DNA from: Variovorax sp. V213
Lineage (GTDB): Bacteria > Pseudomonadota > Gammaproteobacteria > Burkholderiales > Burkholderiaceae_C
Direction: 5' to 3'
Length of the DNA: 64,000 nucleotides
Assembly (NCBI RefSeq): GCF_041154455.1
Contig: NZ_AP028664.1
Span: 1,613,001 to 1,677,000 of the forward strand
The notes below the pieces were generated by a model. The model had not been told where the DNA came from, made no database searches, and saw only the letters and a list, made by a program, of their open reading frames with translations. Numbering within the stretch: position 1 is the stretch's first letter; each line of letters opens with the position of its first letter. This document shows, in pieces, positions 56,901 through 64,000 of this stretch. The position numbers were made by a program, and so were the translations under genes.

Positions 56901-57854
56901 ATGACAGAATCCACCGCTTTCGACGTTGCCCTGTTCGGCGAGGCCATGCTGCTGCTGGTGGCCGACCGGCCCGGTCCGCTGGAGAACGCAGAGGCGTTCC
57001 ACAAGCGCACGGCCGGTGCCGAGACGAATGTGGCCATCGGCCTTTCGCGCCTGGGGCTCAAGGTGGGCTGGGCCAGCCGGCTAGGCACCGACTCGATGGG
57101 GCGCTATCTGATCGCCGCGATGAAGGGCGAGGGCATCGACTGCTCGCACGTCATCTGCGACCCGGCGCAGCGCACGGGCTTCCAGTTCAAGGGCCGCGTG
57201 ACCGATGGCAGCGACCCACCTGTCGAATATCACCGTAAGGGCTCGGCGGCAAGCCAGATGGGGCCTGCCGATGTCGATGAAGCCTGGCTGCGTTCGGCGC
57301 GGCACCTGCATGCCACCGGCGTGTTCGCGGCCATCTCGGACACCAGCCTGCAGGCCGCGCTCAAGAGCATGGATGTGATGCGCGCGGCCGGCCGCACGAT
57401 CTCGTTCGACACCAACCTGCGGCCCACGCTGTGGTCTTCGACCGAGACCATGCGCCACTGGGTCAACGAGCTGGCCTCGCGCGCTGACTGGGTGCTGCCC
57501 GGCATCGAGGAAGGCCTGCTGCTCACCGGCCACACCAAGCCCGAAGACGTGGCGCGCTTCTACCGCGAACGCGGCGCGAAGCTGGTGGTCGTCAAGCTCG
57601 GCGCCGAGGGCGCCTACTACGACAGCGATGTGGCTGGCACCGGCCGCGTCGAAGGCTTTCCGGTCAAAGAGGTGATCGATACTGTGGGCGCGGGCGACGG
57701 CTTCGCGGCCGGCGTGGTGAGCGCATTGCTCGAAGGCAAGAGCGTGCCCGAGGCCGTGCGCCGCGGTGCCTGGATCGGTGCGCGCGCCGTGCAGGTTCTG
57801 GGCGACACTGAAGGCTTGCCCACGCGCACCGAACTCGAAGAAGCAGGACTCTGA
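56901..57854 (+). CDS. kguK: PfkB-family 2-ketogluconate kinase
   Basis: 317 residues from the ATG at 56901 with GGAA upstream; a TTG at 56889 is also in frame. ALFGEAMLLLVADRPG, AGAETNVAIGLSRLGLKVGW and the C-terminal DTVGAGDGFAAG with the catalytic aspartate are ribokinase/KDG-kinase hallmarks. It should phosphorylate 2-ketogluconate to 2-keto-6-phosphogluconate. The kgu assignment, rather than 2-keto-3-deoxygluconate kinase, follows from kguD, kguE, ptxS and the operator. Confidence 0.82.
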   Translation: MTESTAFDVALFGEAMLLLVADRPGPLENAEAFHKRTAGAETNVAIGLSRLGLKVGWASRLGTDSMGRYLIAAMKGEGIDCSHVICDPAQRTGFQFKGRVTDGSDPPVEYHRKGSAASQMGPADVDEAWLRSARHLHATGVFAAISDTSLQAALKSMDVMRAAGRTISFDTNLRPTLWSSTETMRHWVNELASRADWVLPGIEEGLLLTGHTKPEDVARFYRERGAKLVVVKLGAEGAYYDSDVAGTGRVEGFPVKEVIDTVGAGDGFAAGVVSALLEGKSVPEAVRRGAWIGARAVQVLGDTEGLPTRTELEEAGL

Positions 57855-57856
57855 CC

Positions 57857-58840
57857 ATGACGGCAAAAAAGAACGTGCTGGTCTTCCGGCCCTTGCCCGA
57901 AGACCAGCTGGCGCGCCTGCAGGCTGCACACCATGTGACCGTGGCCGATCCGCGCAAGGAGCCCGAGGCGTTCGCCGCCGCGCTGCGCACGGCGAACGGG
58001 CTGATCGGCGCGAGCCACACGGTCGATGCGGCGCTGCTCGACGCGGCGCCCGAGCTCGAGGTGATTTCGAGCATCTCGGTAGGCGTTGACAACTACGCGC
58101 TGGCGGAACTGCACAAGCGCGGCATCATGCTGTGCCACACGCCCGACGTGCTCACCGAAACGGTGGCCGACACGGTGTTCGCGATCCTGATGGCCACGCA
58201 GCGCCGCGTGGTCGAACTCTCGAACCTCGTGCGCGAAGGCCGTTGGACGAAGAACATCGGCGAGGAACTCTTCGGCACCGACGTGCATGGCAAGACGCTG
58301 GGCATTCTCGGCTTCGGCCGCATCGGCCAGGCGGTGGCGCGCCGAGCCGCGCTCGGGTTCGGCATGCCCGTGCTCTATCACTCGCGCCGGCCGGTCGACC
58401 TGGCCACGCAGGCGCCCGAGCTGCAGGGCCGTGCCACGCACACCCCGCTCGACGAACTGCTCGCGCGTTCGGACATCGTGCTGGCGATGCTGCCGCTGAC
58501 CGATGCGACGCGCGGCATGATCGACGCCGCCTTCTTCGCGCGCATGAAGCCCGGAGCGGCCTTCATCAACGGCGGCCGCGGCGCCACGGTGAACGAAGCC
58601 GCCTTGCTCCACGCGCTCGACCACGGTACGCTGCGTGCCGCGGGCCTCGACGTGTTCGCGAAGGAACCGCTGCCCGCCGATTCGCCCTTGCGCACCCATC
58701 CGCGCGTGACGCCGCTGCCGCACATCGGCTCGGCCACGCACGAGACGCGGCATGCCATGGCTGAACTGGCAACCACCAATCTGCTGCAGGTACTGGCCGG
58801 CGAGAAGGCGACTGCGCCGTACGACACGGCGGCTGCATGA
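57857..58840 (+). CDS. kguD: 2-hydroxyacid dehydrogenase, predicted 2-keto-6-phosphogluconate reductase
   Basis: 327 residues, starting 2 bases after kguK. The NAD(P) motif is GILGFGRIGQAVARRAALGFG; the catalytic residues are R in NGGRGATVNE, E in DVFAKEPLP and H in LPHIGSATHETR. The enzyme would reduce 2-keto-6-phosphogluconate to 6-phosphogluconate, feeding the Entner-Doudoroff or pentose phosphate pathway. In another context it would be called glyoxylate/hydroxypyruvate reductase. Confidence 0.82.
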   Translation: MTAKKNVLVFRPLPEDQLARLQAAHHVTVADPRKEPEAFAAALRTANGLIGASHTVDAALLDAAPELEVISSISVGVDNYALAELHKRGIMLCHTPDVLTETVADTVFAILMATQRRVVELSNLVREGRWTKNIGEELFGTDVHGKTLGILGFGRIGQAVARRAALGFGMPVLYHSRRPVDLATQAPELQGRATHTPLDELLARSDIVLAMLPLTDATRGMIDAAFFARMKPGAAFINGGRGATVNEAALLHALDHGTLRAAGLDVFAKEPLPADSPLRTHPRVTPLPHIGSATHETRHAMAELATTNLLQVLAGEKATAPYDTAAA

Positions 58841-58853
58841 ACACCGTGCCTTG

Positions 58854-58890
58854 CTCCCTCTCCCCCCGGGGAGAGGGTTGGGGTGAGGGG
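58854..58890. repeat. REP-like palindromic element, left copy
   Basis: CCCTCTCCCC (58856-58865), two bases, GGGGAGAGGG (58868-58877), then TTGGGGTGAGGGG. It is one of two opposed copies in the kguD-ptxS gap. The element resembles a repeat common in GC-rich proteobacteria, from memory. Confidence 0.75.
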
Positions 58891-58927
58891 GGCGGCCATC
58901 GTGCAAACGCTAGCCTCGCCATCGCCG

Positions 58928-58971
58928 CCTGCCCTCACCCCGACCCTCTCCCCAAGGGGAGAGGGAGCGAG
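58928..58971. repeat. REP-like palindromic element, right (inverted) copy
   Basis: Inverted against the left copy: CCCTCACCCCGA, then CCCTCTCCCC (58944-58953), AA, GGGGAGAGGG (58956-58965). The two copies, about 37 bases apart, could fold into one long hairpin and may attenuate or stabilise the mRNA between kguD and ptxS. Confidence 0.75.
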
Positions 58972-58979
58972 AGCCGCGC

Positions 58980-60005
58980 ATGAACCCGAGCGGCCGCGCC
59001 ACCATCGCCGACGTCGCGAAGGCGGCGGGTGTTTCCAAGGCCACCGTCTCGCGTTTTCTCAACCACCGCGACCGCCTGTTGAGCCGCGACATCGCGGCGC
59101 GCGTGGAGGCGGCGATCGCCAAGCTGGCCTACACCCCCAGCCCGATGGCGCAGGCGCTGAGCCATGGCCGCTCGCGGCTCATCGGCCTGATCGTGGCGGA
59201 CATCACCAACCCCTACTCGGTGGCGGTGCTGCGCGGTGCCGAGAAGGCCTGCCAGGAAGCGGGCTACCTCGTGATGCTGTTCAACCTGGGCAACGAGAGC
59301 GAACGCGAGCGCGAGGCCATCGATGCGCTCGCGGGCTACCAGGTCGACGGCTTCATCCTCAACACGCTGGGCCGTGGCAGCAACGTGGTCGATGCGGTCA
59401 CGCTGCATGGCAAGCCCGCGGTGCTGGTCGACCGCCGCCATGTTGGCATGCACACCGACTTCGTCGCGCTCGACAACCATTCGGCGATGCGAGACACCTG
59501 CGGCCACCTGGTCGAAGGCGGCTTTCGCGAACTGCTCTATGTGACGGAGCCGCAGAAGGGCGTGAGCTCGCGGCGCGAACGCACAGCCGCCTTCGGTGCC
59601 TGCGTGGCCGCGCACGAGCCGCGGGTGGCGGGCGAAGTGTTCGAGAGCGTCGAAGGCGACAGCGATGCACTCGACGAAGCCTTGCGCTTGCTGCGGCAGC
59701 GCGCAAAAAGGGGGCGCCGGGCGGCGGTGGTCGCGGGCAATGCCGTGGTCACGCTGCGTATCGCGCAGTCGATGGCGCGGCTGGGCTGGCAGTTCGGACA
59801 AGACCTGGGCTTCGTCGGCTTCGACGATCCCGAATGGGCGTCGCTGATCGGCCCCGGCCTGAGCACCGTGGCGCAACCGACCGACGCCATCGGCCGCTCG
59901 GCCGCTACCTGCCTGATCGAACGGCTGCAGGGACTGGATGCAGCGCCGCGGCAACTGCTGCTGCCGGGACAACTGGTGGTGCGGGGCTCGTCCCGGCCGG
60001 CATGA
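58980..60005 (+). CDS. ptxS: LacI-family repressor PtxS
   Basis: 341 residues from the ATG at 58980. The LacI helix-turn-helix and hinge are ATIADVAKAAGVSKATVSRFLN and YTPSPMAQALSHGRSRLIGLIV. The sugar-binding core has the periplasmic-binding-protein fold (ADITNPYSVAVLRGAEKACQ; ALDNHSAM; GFVGFDDPEWASLIGPGLS). In Pseudomonas PtxS represses kgu genes and releases them on binding 2-ketogluconate. The 3' end overlaps the convergent HNH gene by 101 bases. Confidence 0.85.
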   Translation: MNPSGRATIADVAKAAGVSKATVSRFLNHRDRLLSRDIAARVEAAIAKLAYTPSPMAQALSHGRSRLIGLIVADITNPYSVAVLRGAEKACQEAGYLVMLFNLGNESEREREAIDALAGYQVDGFILNTLGRGSNVVDAVTLHGKPAVLVDRRHVGMHTDFVALDNHSAMRDTCGHLVEGGFRELLYVTEPQKGVSSRRERTAAFGACVAAHEPRVAGEVFESVEGDSDALDEALRLLRQRAKRGRRAAVVAGNAVVTLRIAQSMARLGWQFGQDLGFVGFDDPEWASLIGPGLSTVAQPTDAIGRSAATCLIERLQGLDAAPRQLLLPGQLVVRGSSRPA

Positions 60006-60285
60006 CGGACTGATTCGCAGCGCGGGCGAGGCCGGCCTCGACGCGCTCGGCAATCCAGCGCTGGAAACCCCGTTCGGCCTGCAGCTTGAACTCGTTTCTC
60101 GTCTGGTTGCAGATGGCGTGGGCGAGCCGCCGGTGCTTCTGCTTGCGGACGCCGCCCAGCGTCGAGTCGTTCAGGTGCTCGATGGTGGCCGATTCCGGCG
60201 CGCTGCGAGGCTCCGCAAAATCCATCGGCAGTCCGCACCAGTGGCAGTTGTTGCCGAAGGACGAGCGCAGGGCCTGCACGCTCAT
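59905..60285 (-). CDS. HNH endonuclease-like protein
   Basis: 126 residues. CHWCGLPMDF supplies a CxxC pair, ATIEHLNDSTLGG an H in the central position, and RRLAHAICNQTRNE the final H/N/C set, the form of an HNH nuclease with a zinc knuckle. The last 40 residues are A/P-rich and antisense to ptxS, whose end the gene overlaps, so the protein may be shorter in evolution's eyes than its frame. Target unknown; isolated HNH proteins of this type are often of unproven activity. Confidence 0.65.
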   Translation of the reverse strand: MSVQALRSSFGNNCHWCGLPMDFAEPRSAPESATIEHLNDSTLGGVRKQKHRRLAHAICNQTRNEFKLQAERGFQRWIAERVEAGLARAANQSVMPAGTSPAPPVVPAAAVAAALHPVPAAVRSGR

Positions 60286-60311
60286 GGCTGTTGCTGCCTG
60301 CCCGGAGCCGG

Positions 60312-60770
60312 TCAGCCGACTTCGGCGATCAGCTCGATCTCGACGCAGGCGCCCATGGGCACTTGCGCCACGCCGAACGCGCTGCGCGCATGCGCGCCCT
60401 TCTCGGGGCCGAACACTTCGGCGAAGAACTCGCTCGCGCCGTTGGTCACCAGGTGCTGTTCGGTGAACGTGCCCACCGAATTGACCAGGCTCATGACCTT
60501 GACGATGCGGGTGACCTTGTTCAGGTCGCCCACGGCCGCATGCAGCGTGCCCAGCAGGTCGATGGCAATGGCGCGTGCGGCCTGCTTGCCTTCTTCGGTG
60601 CCGATGTTCGCGCCGAGCTGGCCGGCCCAGACCTTGCCGTCCTTCTTGGCAATGTGGCCCGAAAGAAAAACGAGGTTGCCGGTGCGCACGAAAGGCACAT
60701 AGGCGGCGGCGGGGGCGGCGACCGGGGGCAGGGTGATGCCGAGGCTGGAAAGCTTGTCGTAAACGCTCAT
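60312..60770 (-). CDS. RidA family protein (YjgF/YER057c/UK114)
   Basis: 152 residues. YVPFVRTGNLVFLSGHIAKKDGK, AARAIAIDLLGTLHAAVGDLNKV and RSAFGVAQVPMGACVEIELIAEV mark the family; the usual catalytic arginine near the C-terminus is represented by R in ARSAFGV. Members hydrolyse reactive enamine/imine intermediates from PLP enzymes. The ATG overlaps the stop of the transglutaminase gene by four bases. Confidence 0.9.
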   Translation of the reverse strand: MSVYDKLSSLGITLPPVAAPAAAYVPFVRTGNLVFLSGHIAKKDGKVWAGQLGANIGTEEGKQAARAIAIDLLGTLHAAVGDLNKVTRIVKVMSLVNSVGTFTEQHLVTNGASEFFAEVFGPEKGAHARSAFGVAQVPMGACVEIELIAEVG

Positions 60771-61774
60771 TGGAGGTCCTTGTCTGTGGGTTGCGATTGA
60801 ATCCGCGATTGTGTCTGTGATTGTGACTGCGCCGCCTCTGCGGCCTGGGTCCGCAGCTCTTCGATCGGCCGCACCGTCACGCCCACCTTGAGCGTGTGGC
60901 GTGCGCCGCCGTGCAGCACGCCGCGCATGGGCGAGACGTCGGAATAGTCGCGGCCGATGGCGAGTGCCACGTAGTCTTCGCCGGGCTGGCGGCCGTTGGT
61001 GGGGTCGAATTCGGCCCAGCCGCCTGCGCTGTCGCGGCTGTCGCCATCGCCGCCATCACTTTCACCGGGCAGGTACACCGAAACCCAGGCGTGCGAGGCA
61101 TCGGCGCCCACCAGCCGCGGCTGGCCCGGCGGCGGCTGCGTGAGCAGGTAGCCGCTCACGTAGCGCGCCGGCAGGCCCATGACGCGGAAGCAGGCGATCA
61201 TGATGTGGGCGAAGTCCTGGCACACGCCCTTGCGCTGCGCGAGGGCTTCCACGGCCGGCGTGTTGATCTCGGTGCTGTCGGCGTCGTAGGCAAAGTCGCG
61301 GTACATGCGCTCGGTGAGATCCATGGCCACGTCGAAGGTCGGCCGCTCGGGCGCGAAGCTCGCGCGCGCATAGGCCGCGAAGTCGTCGTGGCGCGGCACG
61401 TAGGGCGACGGAAAAACAAACTCCGAGGCCGGGTCGAAGGTGGCGTCCTTGCGGTAGCGGAAGCGCTCGCGCACGGCCTCCCAGGGCATGTCGCGTGCAA
61501 TGCCCGGCGCAAGCAGGGGCACCGAGGTTTCGACCACGCTTTCGGCGGTGACGACGAGTCTGTCATGCGTGGATTCGAGTGCGAAAAAGGCGCGCATGTT
61601 GCCGTAGACGTCGGGCTGCTCGCTGCGCTGCGCGGGCTGCGGCTCGATGGCGAGCTTGTGGCTCACGAGCCGCTGCGAGTCGGTGGCCAGCGGCTTCAGG
61701 TGGGCCAGATGCTGCGCCGTTTCGACTGGAGGCGAATACTCGTAGCGGGTTTCGTGCGTGACGTGAAGAAGCAT
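60767..61774 (-). CDS. Transglutaminase-like cysteine protease family protein
   Basis: 335 residues. The N-terminal bacterial transglutaminase-like domain opens with LLHVTHETRYEYSPPVETA; the core triad is C185 (GVCQDFAHI), H228 (DASHAWVSV) and D257 (EFDPTNG). The C-terminus is an S/Q-rich tail. Its usual partners, the circularly permuted ATP-grasp and alpha-E proteins, begin upstream at 62614 on this strand, with a binding-protein gene in between. The system's substrate is not known, though a peptide-modifying role is often proposed. Confidence 0.88.
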   Translation of the reverse strand: MLLHVTHETRYEYSPPVETAQHLAHLKPLATDSQRLVSHKLAIEPQPAQRSEQPDVYGNMRAFFALESTHDRLVVTAESVVETSVPLLAPGIARDMPWEAVRERFRYRKDATFDPASEFVFPSPYVPRHDDFAAYARASFAPERPTFDVAMDLTERMYRDFAYDADSTEINTPAVEALAQRKGVCQDFAHIMIACFRVMGLPARYVSGYLLTQPPPGQPRLVGADASHAWVSVYLPGESDGGDGDSRDSAGGWAEFDPTNGRQPGEDYVALAIGRDYSDVSPMRGVLHGGARHTLKVGVTVRPIEELRTQAAEAAQSQSQTQSRIQSQPTDKDLQ

Positions 61775-61789
61775 GGGGTTTCTCTTTGG

Positions 61790-62587
61790 CTACTTTGGCG
61801 TGCTGCCGAAATGCGCTGCGTAGATCTTGTCGTAGCTGCCGTCGGCCTTGATGTCGTCCAAGCCCTTGTTGATCCTGGCCAGCAGTTCGGCGTTGCCCTT
61901 CTTGACCGCGATGCCGTAGTGCTCGACCGGGAAGGATGCATCGCCCACGGTCTTGAAGCCGCCCGCGGTGTTGTTGGCGAGGTAATGCACCACCACCCCG
62001 TTGTCGGCCACCACGGCCTCGACGCCACCGGCTTCGAGTTCCTTGAGCGCCAGCGGCGTGGATTCGAAGCGCTTGATGTTGCCGCTCGACTTGCCCTGCA
62101 GCTTGCCCACCACCTCGTCGCCCGTGGTGCCGTTCTGCACGCCGACCTTCATGGCCTTGATGTCTTCGAACCGGGCCACCGGCGCATCGGTGCGGACGGC
62201 GATCAGCTGCTTCGCGTCGAAGTAGGGCTTGGAGAAGTCCATGGTCTGGCGGCGCTCGTCGGTGATGGTGATGGCCGAAACCAGCAGGTCGCGATCGCCC
62301 TGGCCGAGCGCGTTGAAGATGCCTTCCCACGGCGTGTTGACGAACTTCACCTCGATGCCGGCCTTGCTTGCGATGGCCTTCACCACGTCGATGTCGAAGC
62401 CGACAATCTCGCCCTTGTCGTTCTGCGACTCGAAGGGCGTGTAGGCCGCGTCGGTGCCCACCACGTAGACGCGGGCAGCGGGTGCGCCTGTCGGCGTGGC
62501 TATGGGCGCCTGCTTGCCGCAGCCAGCCAATGCAAGGCTGGCGAGAAGGCCGGCGGCAATCAGCATGAAGCGGCGGTTGTCGAGCAT
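61790..62587 (-). CDS. Orphan family 3 solute-binding lipoprotein
   Basis: 265 residues from the ATG at 62585-62587, with AGGAGG upstream. The lipobox is SLALAGC. The family 3 pattern is strong: VGTDAAYTPFESQNDKGE, GFDIDVVKAIASKAG, WEGIFNALGQGDRDLLVSAITITDERRQTMDFS and GVQNGTTGDE. No permease or ATPase lies beside it. It separates the transglutaminase from the alpha-E gene, genes that normally adjoin. It may serve a transporter coded elsewhere, possibly the kgu ABC system 6 kb away, which is speculative. Confidence 0.88.
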   Translation of the reverse strand: MLDNRRFMLIAAGLLASLALAGCGKQAPIATPTGAPAARVYVVGTDAAYTPFESQNDKGEIVGFDIDVVKAIASKAGIEVKFVNTPWEGIFNALGQGDRDLLVSAITITDERRQTMDFSKPYFDAKQLIAVRTDAPVARFEDIKAMKVGVQNGTTGDEVVGKLQGKSSGNIKRFESTPLALKELEAGGVEAVVADNGVVVHYLANNTAGGFKTVGDASFPVEHYGIAVKKGNAELLARINKGLDDIKADGSYDKIYAAHFGSTPK

Positions 62588-62613
62588 GGGCTGCCTCCTG
62601 GGAGAGAGCGTCA

Positions 62614-64000
62614 TCAGGCTCCGACGGAGCGCAGCGATTCGGAAGTGAGCGTGAAGTAGCGCGTGCCGATGGCGTCGGACACATGGTAGGCCGCCGTCTC
62701 GCAATTGGCCAGTAGCTCGACCAGCGCAGGGTAGTTCGCGTCGGCTCCGGGCGCGCAGAGATGCTCGAGCGTCCAGTCGGCCGGATCGGGCAGCTCGTAT
62801 GACAGCGCGGTGAGCTTGCCGGGCGCGCTGCCGGCCAGGCGCGCAATGCGCCCGCGCAGCGTTTGCGTGACCCACGCGAGCGAGCGCGGGTTCTCGGCAT
62901 CGAGCACCAGCAGGTCGACCAGCGTGGCCACGTCGCGCCGCTGCTGGTAGCGGGCGTGAAAGGTGATGGTGCTGTCGAACAGCGCCACCATGGCTTCAAA
63001 GCCGCTCACTTCGTGCACCGCGCCGTTCTCGAAGCCGGCCTCCAGCGCGCTCGAGAGAAAGCCCAGGCGCTCGATGTGGCGGCCGATCGACAGCAGGCGC
63101 CAGGCGTCGTCGCGCGTCATGCGGTCGGTCTGCGCGCCGGTCATGGCGGCAAGCGCGGTGCTGGCGGATTCGAGCGCGCGCAGTGCCGCGCCGGTGGCAA
63201 AGCTGCCTTCGCCGGCCTGCTCGGCCGCGCGCCGCAGAAACTCGGCTTCGGCGCGCACGATCTGGTTCCAGTTGTCCTGCGAGAGGCGCTCGCGCACGGC
63301 GGCGGCGGCCTGCCGGATGCAGCGCAGGCTGAAGCCCACGCTGCCGCCGCGCTCCACATCACCGAGCTCGGCGACCAGCGCGCGTTCGAACACGCGGCGC
63401 GATTGCGGCGCGCTGGGCACGCCGGCCGGCACCAGCGCATTGCGCAGCGCCATGCGATGCAGCCAGTCGAGCAGCGGGCGCGACGACTGGTCTTCGCTGC
63501 CCAGCAGGTTGAGCGTGAGGCGCGCGAGGCGCACTGCGTTTTCCGCGCGCTCGGTGTAGCGGCCGAGCCAGAACATGTTCTCGGCCGCGCGGCTGGTCAC
63601 GGGCGCGCGGTGCCGCGCCAGCGAGGCCGGCGTGGCGTGCGGCTGCAGCAGCGTGGTGCGGTCGACCTCGCCATGCGTCTGCACCCATACGTCGGCGCTG
63701 CTGCCGCCGCGCTGCATGGAGGCGATCTGCGCATCGCGGCCCGCCAGCCGTGCCAGCCCGCCGGGCAGCACCCGCCACGACTGCGCGCCGTCGCTCACCG
63801 CGAAGACGCGCAGCAGCACCGCGCGCGGCGCGATGTGGCCGGGGCCCATGTCGTTGGCCCAGGTGGGCATCTGCGACAGTGGGAGGTAGCTCTGGATCGT
63901 GTGGGCTTCGCCCTCGCGCACGATGCGGCCGGCCCACTCGTCGAGCTGGCGCCGGCTCAGCTGGCTGCCCAGCACCGCGTCGAAGCTGGTCTGTCCGTCG
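62614..64000 (-). CDS. Circularly permuted ATP-grasp / alpha-E fusion protein, N-terminal part missing at window edge
   Basis: About 462 residues are in the window; the frame continues past the right edge. The first 100 residues (LSRRQLDEWAGRIVREGEAH, ILLRVFAVSDG-like LLRVFAVSDGA) are the C-terminal end of a circularly permuted ATP-grasp domain (COG2308). RAAENMFWLGRYTERAENAV then starts the alpha-E domain (COG2307), which runs to the stop. In many bacteria these are two genes; fusion is also common. They occur with transglutaminase-like proteins as predicted peptide-synthesis systems. Confidence 0.88.
   Translation of the reverse strand, partial: DGQTSFDAVLGSQLSRRQLDEWAGRIVREGEAHTIQSYLPLSQMPTWANDMGPGHIAPRAVLLRVFAVSDGAQSWRVLPGGLARLAGRDAQIASMQRGGSSADVWVQTHGEVDRTTLLQPHATPASLARHRAPVTSRAAENMFWLGRYTERAENAVRLARLTLNLLGSEDQSSRPLLDWLHRMALRNALVPAGVPSAPQSRRVFERALVAELGDVERGGSVGFSLRCIRQAAAAVRERLSQDNWNQIVRAEAEFLRRAAEQAGEGSFATGAALRALESASTALAAMTGAQTDRMTRDDAWRLLSIGRHIERLGFLSSALEAGFENGAVHEVSGFEAMVALFDSTITFHARYQQRRDVATLVDLLVLDAENPRSLAWVTQTLRGRIARLAGSAPGKLTALSYELPDPADWTLEHLCAPGADANYPALVELLANCETAAYHVSDAIGTRYFTLTSESLRSVGA

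Noticed and set aside
56901..57854. 2-keto-3-deoxygluconate kinase of a KDG pathway
   Set aside because: Possible by family, but no aldolase or dehydratase is present, while KguD, KguE, PtxS and its exact operator fit 2-ketogluconate.
58854..58971. Repeat pair as a Rho-independent terminator between kguD and ptxS
   Set aside because: No T tract follows either palindrome, and the paired, inverted layout fits a REP-type element better.

Overview
The window is 64 kb of GC-rich chromosome in which genes sit nearly end to end; no gap without a gene exceeds about 210 bases. Gene content and order (pyrG-kdsA-eno-ftsB, coaBC-dut, dapA-bamC, parE/parC, mutL-miaA, an enlarged set of Bug-type binding proteins, PhyH and COG4091 accessory genes) and the intergenic repeat style suggest a beta-proteobacterium of the Comamonadaceae, most like Variovorax. 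That assignment is inference from gene content; no database search was possible. I noticed no rRNA or tRNA gene, CRISPR array, prophage or insertion sequence.

Layout. 1-2396: end of a gene for a large FtsX-type ABC permease. 2470-6480: accessory block of a GntR regulator, a PhyH-type dioxygenase and a SAF-domain dehydrogenase in one operon, with a divergent PLP dehydratase. 6482-14603: the likely ATPase partner of the first permease, then miaA, a lipoprotein hydrolase, mutL, dedA, a glycine-zipper lipoprotein, amiC and tsaE. 14538-25677: queG, an AEC carrier, two Bug binding proteins, xerD, a DUF72 protein, a MaoC dehydratase, a ferritin-like DUF455 protein, a gamma carbonic anhydrase, hslO, and a pnuC / NR-kinase-like / secreted-protein operon. 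25796-33787: the ftsB-eno-DUF1330-kdsA-pyrG operon (minus strand), the coaBC-TM protein-dut operon (plus strand), a second glycine-zipper lipoprotein and a SlyD-like isomerase. 33802-40859: an uL16 hydroxylase-like oxygenase, a small lipoprotein, an MBL hydrolase-bamC-dapA group, a methyltransferase and an MFS carrier. 41068-51300: parE, a lytic transglycosylase, a Tat-exported Kelch protein, parC, a lipoprotein MBL hydrolase, a lipase-like protein and an isochorismatase-family hydrolase. 51301-53022: a CorA-like protein with a long N-terminal extension.

The most informative block is 53084-60005. A perfect operator, TGAAACCGGTTTCA, identical to the PtxS site known from Pseudomonas, stands ahead of an operon coding for a polar-amino-acid-type ABC transporter and homologues of KguE, KguK, KguD and PtxS. 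This reads as a 2-ketogluconate utilisation operon in which an ABC importer takes the place of the MFS carrier KguT. Uptake would be followed by phosphorylation to 2-keto-6-phosphogluconate and reduction to 6-phosphogluconate. A pair of head-to-head palindromic repeats separates kguD from ptxS.

The right end (59905-64000) holds an HNH protein, RidA, a transglutaminase, an orphan lipoprotein binding protein and the C-terminal part of an ATP-grasp/alpha-E fusion. Dispersed elements include a GC-rich intergenic repeat at 25715-25793 and AT-rich short palindromes lying in frame inside tsaE, the DUF455 gene and coaBC.
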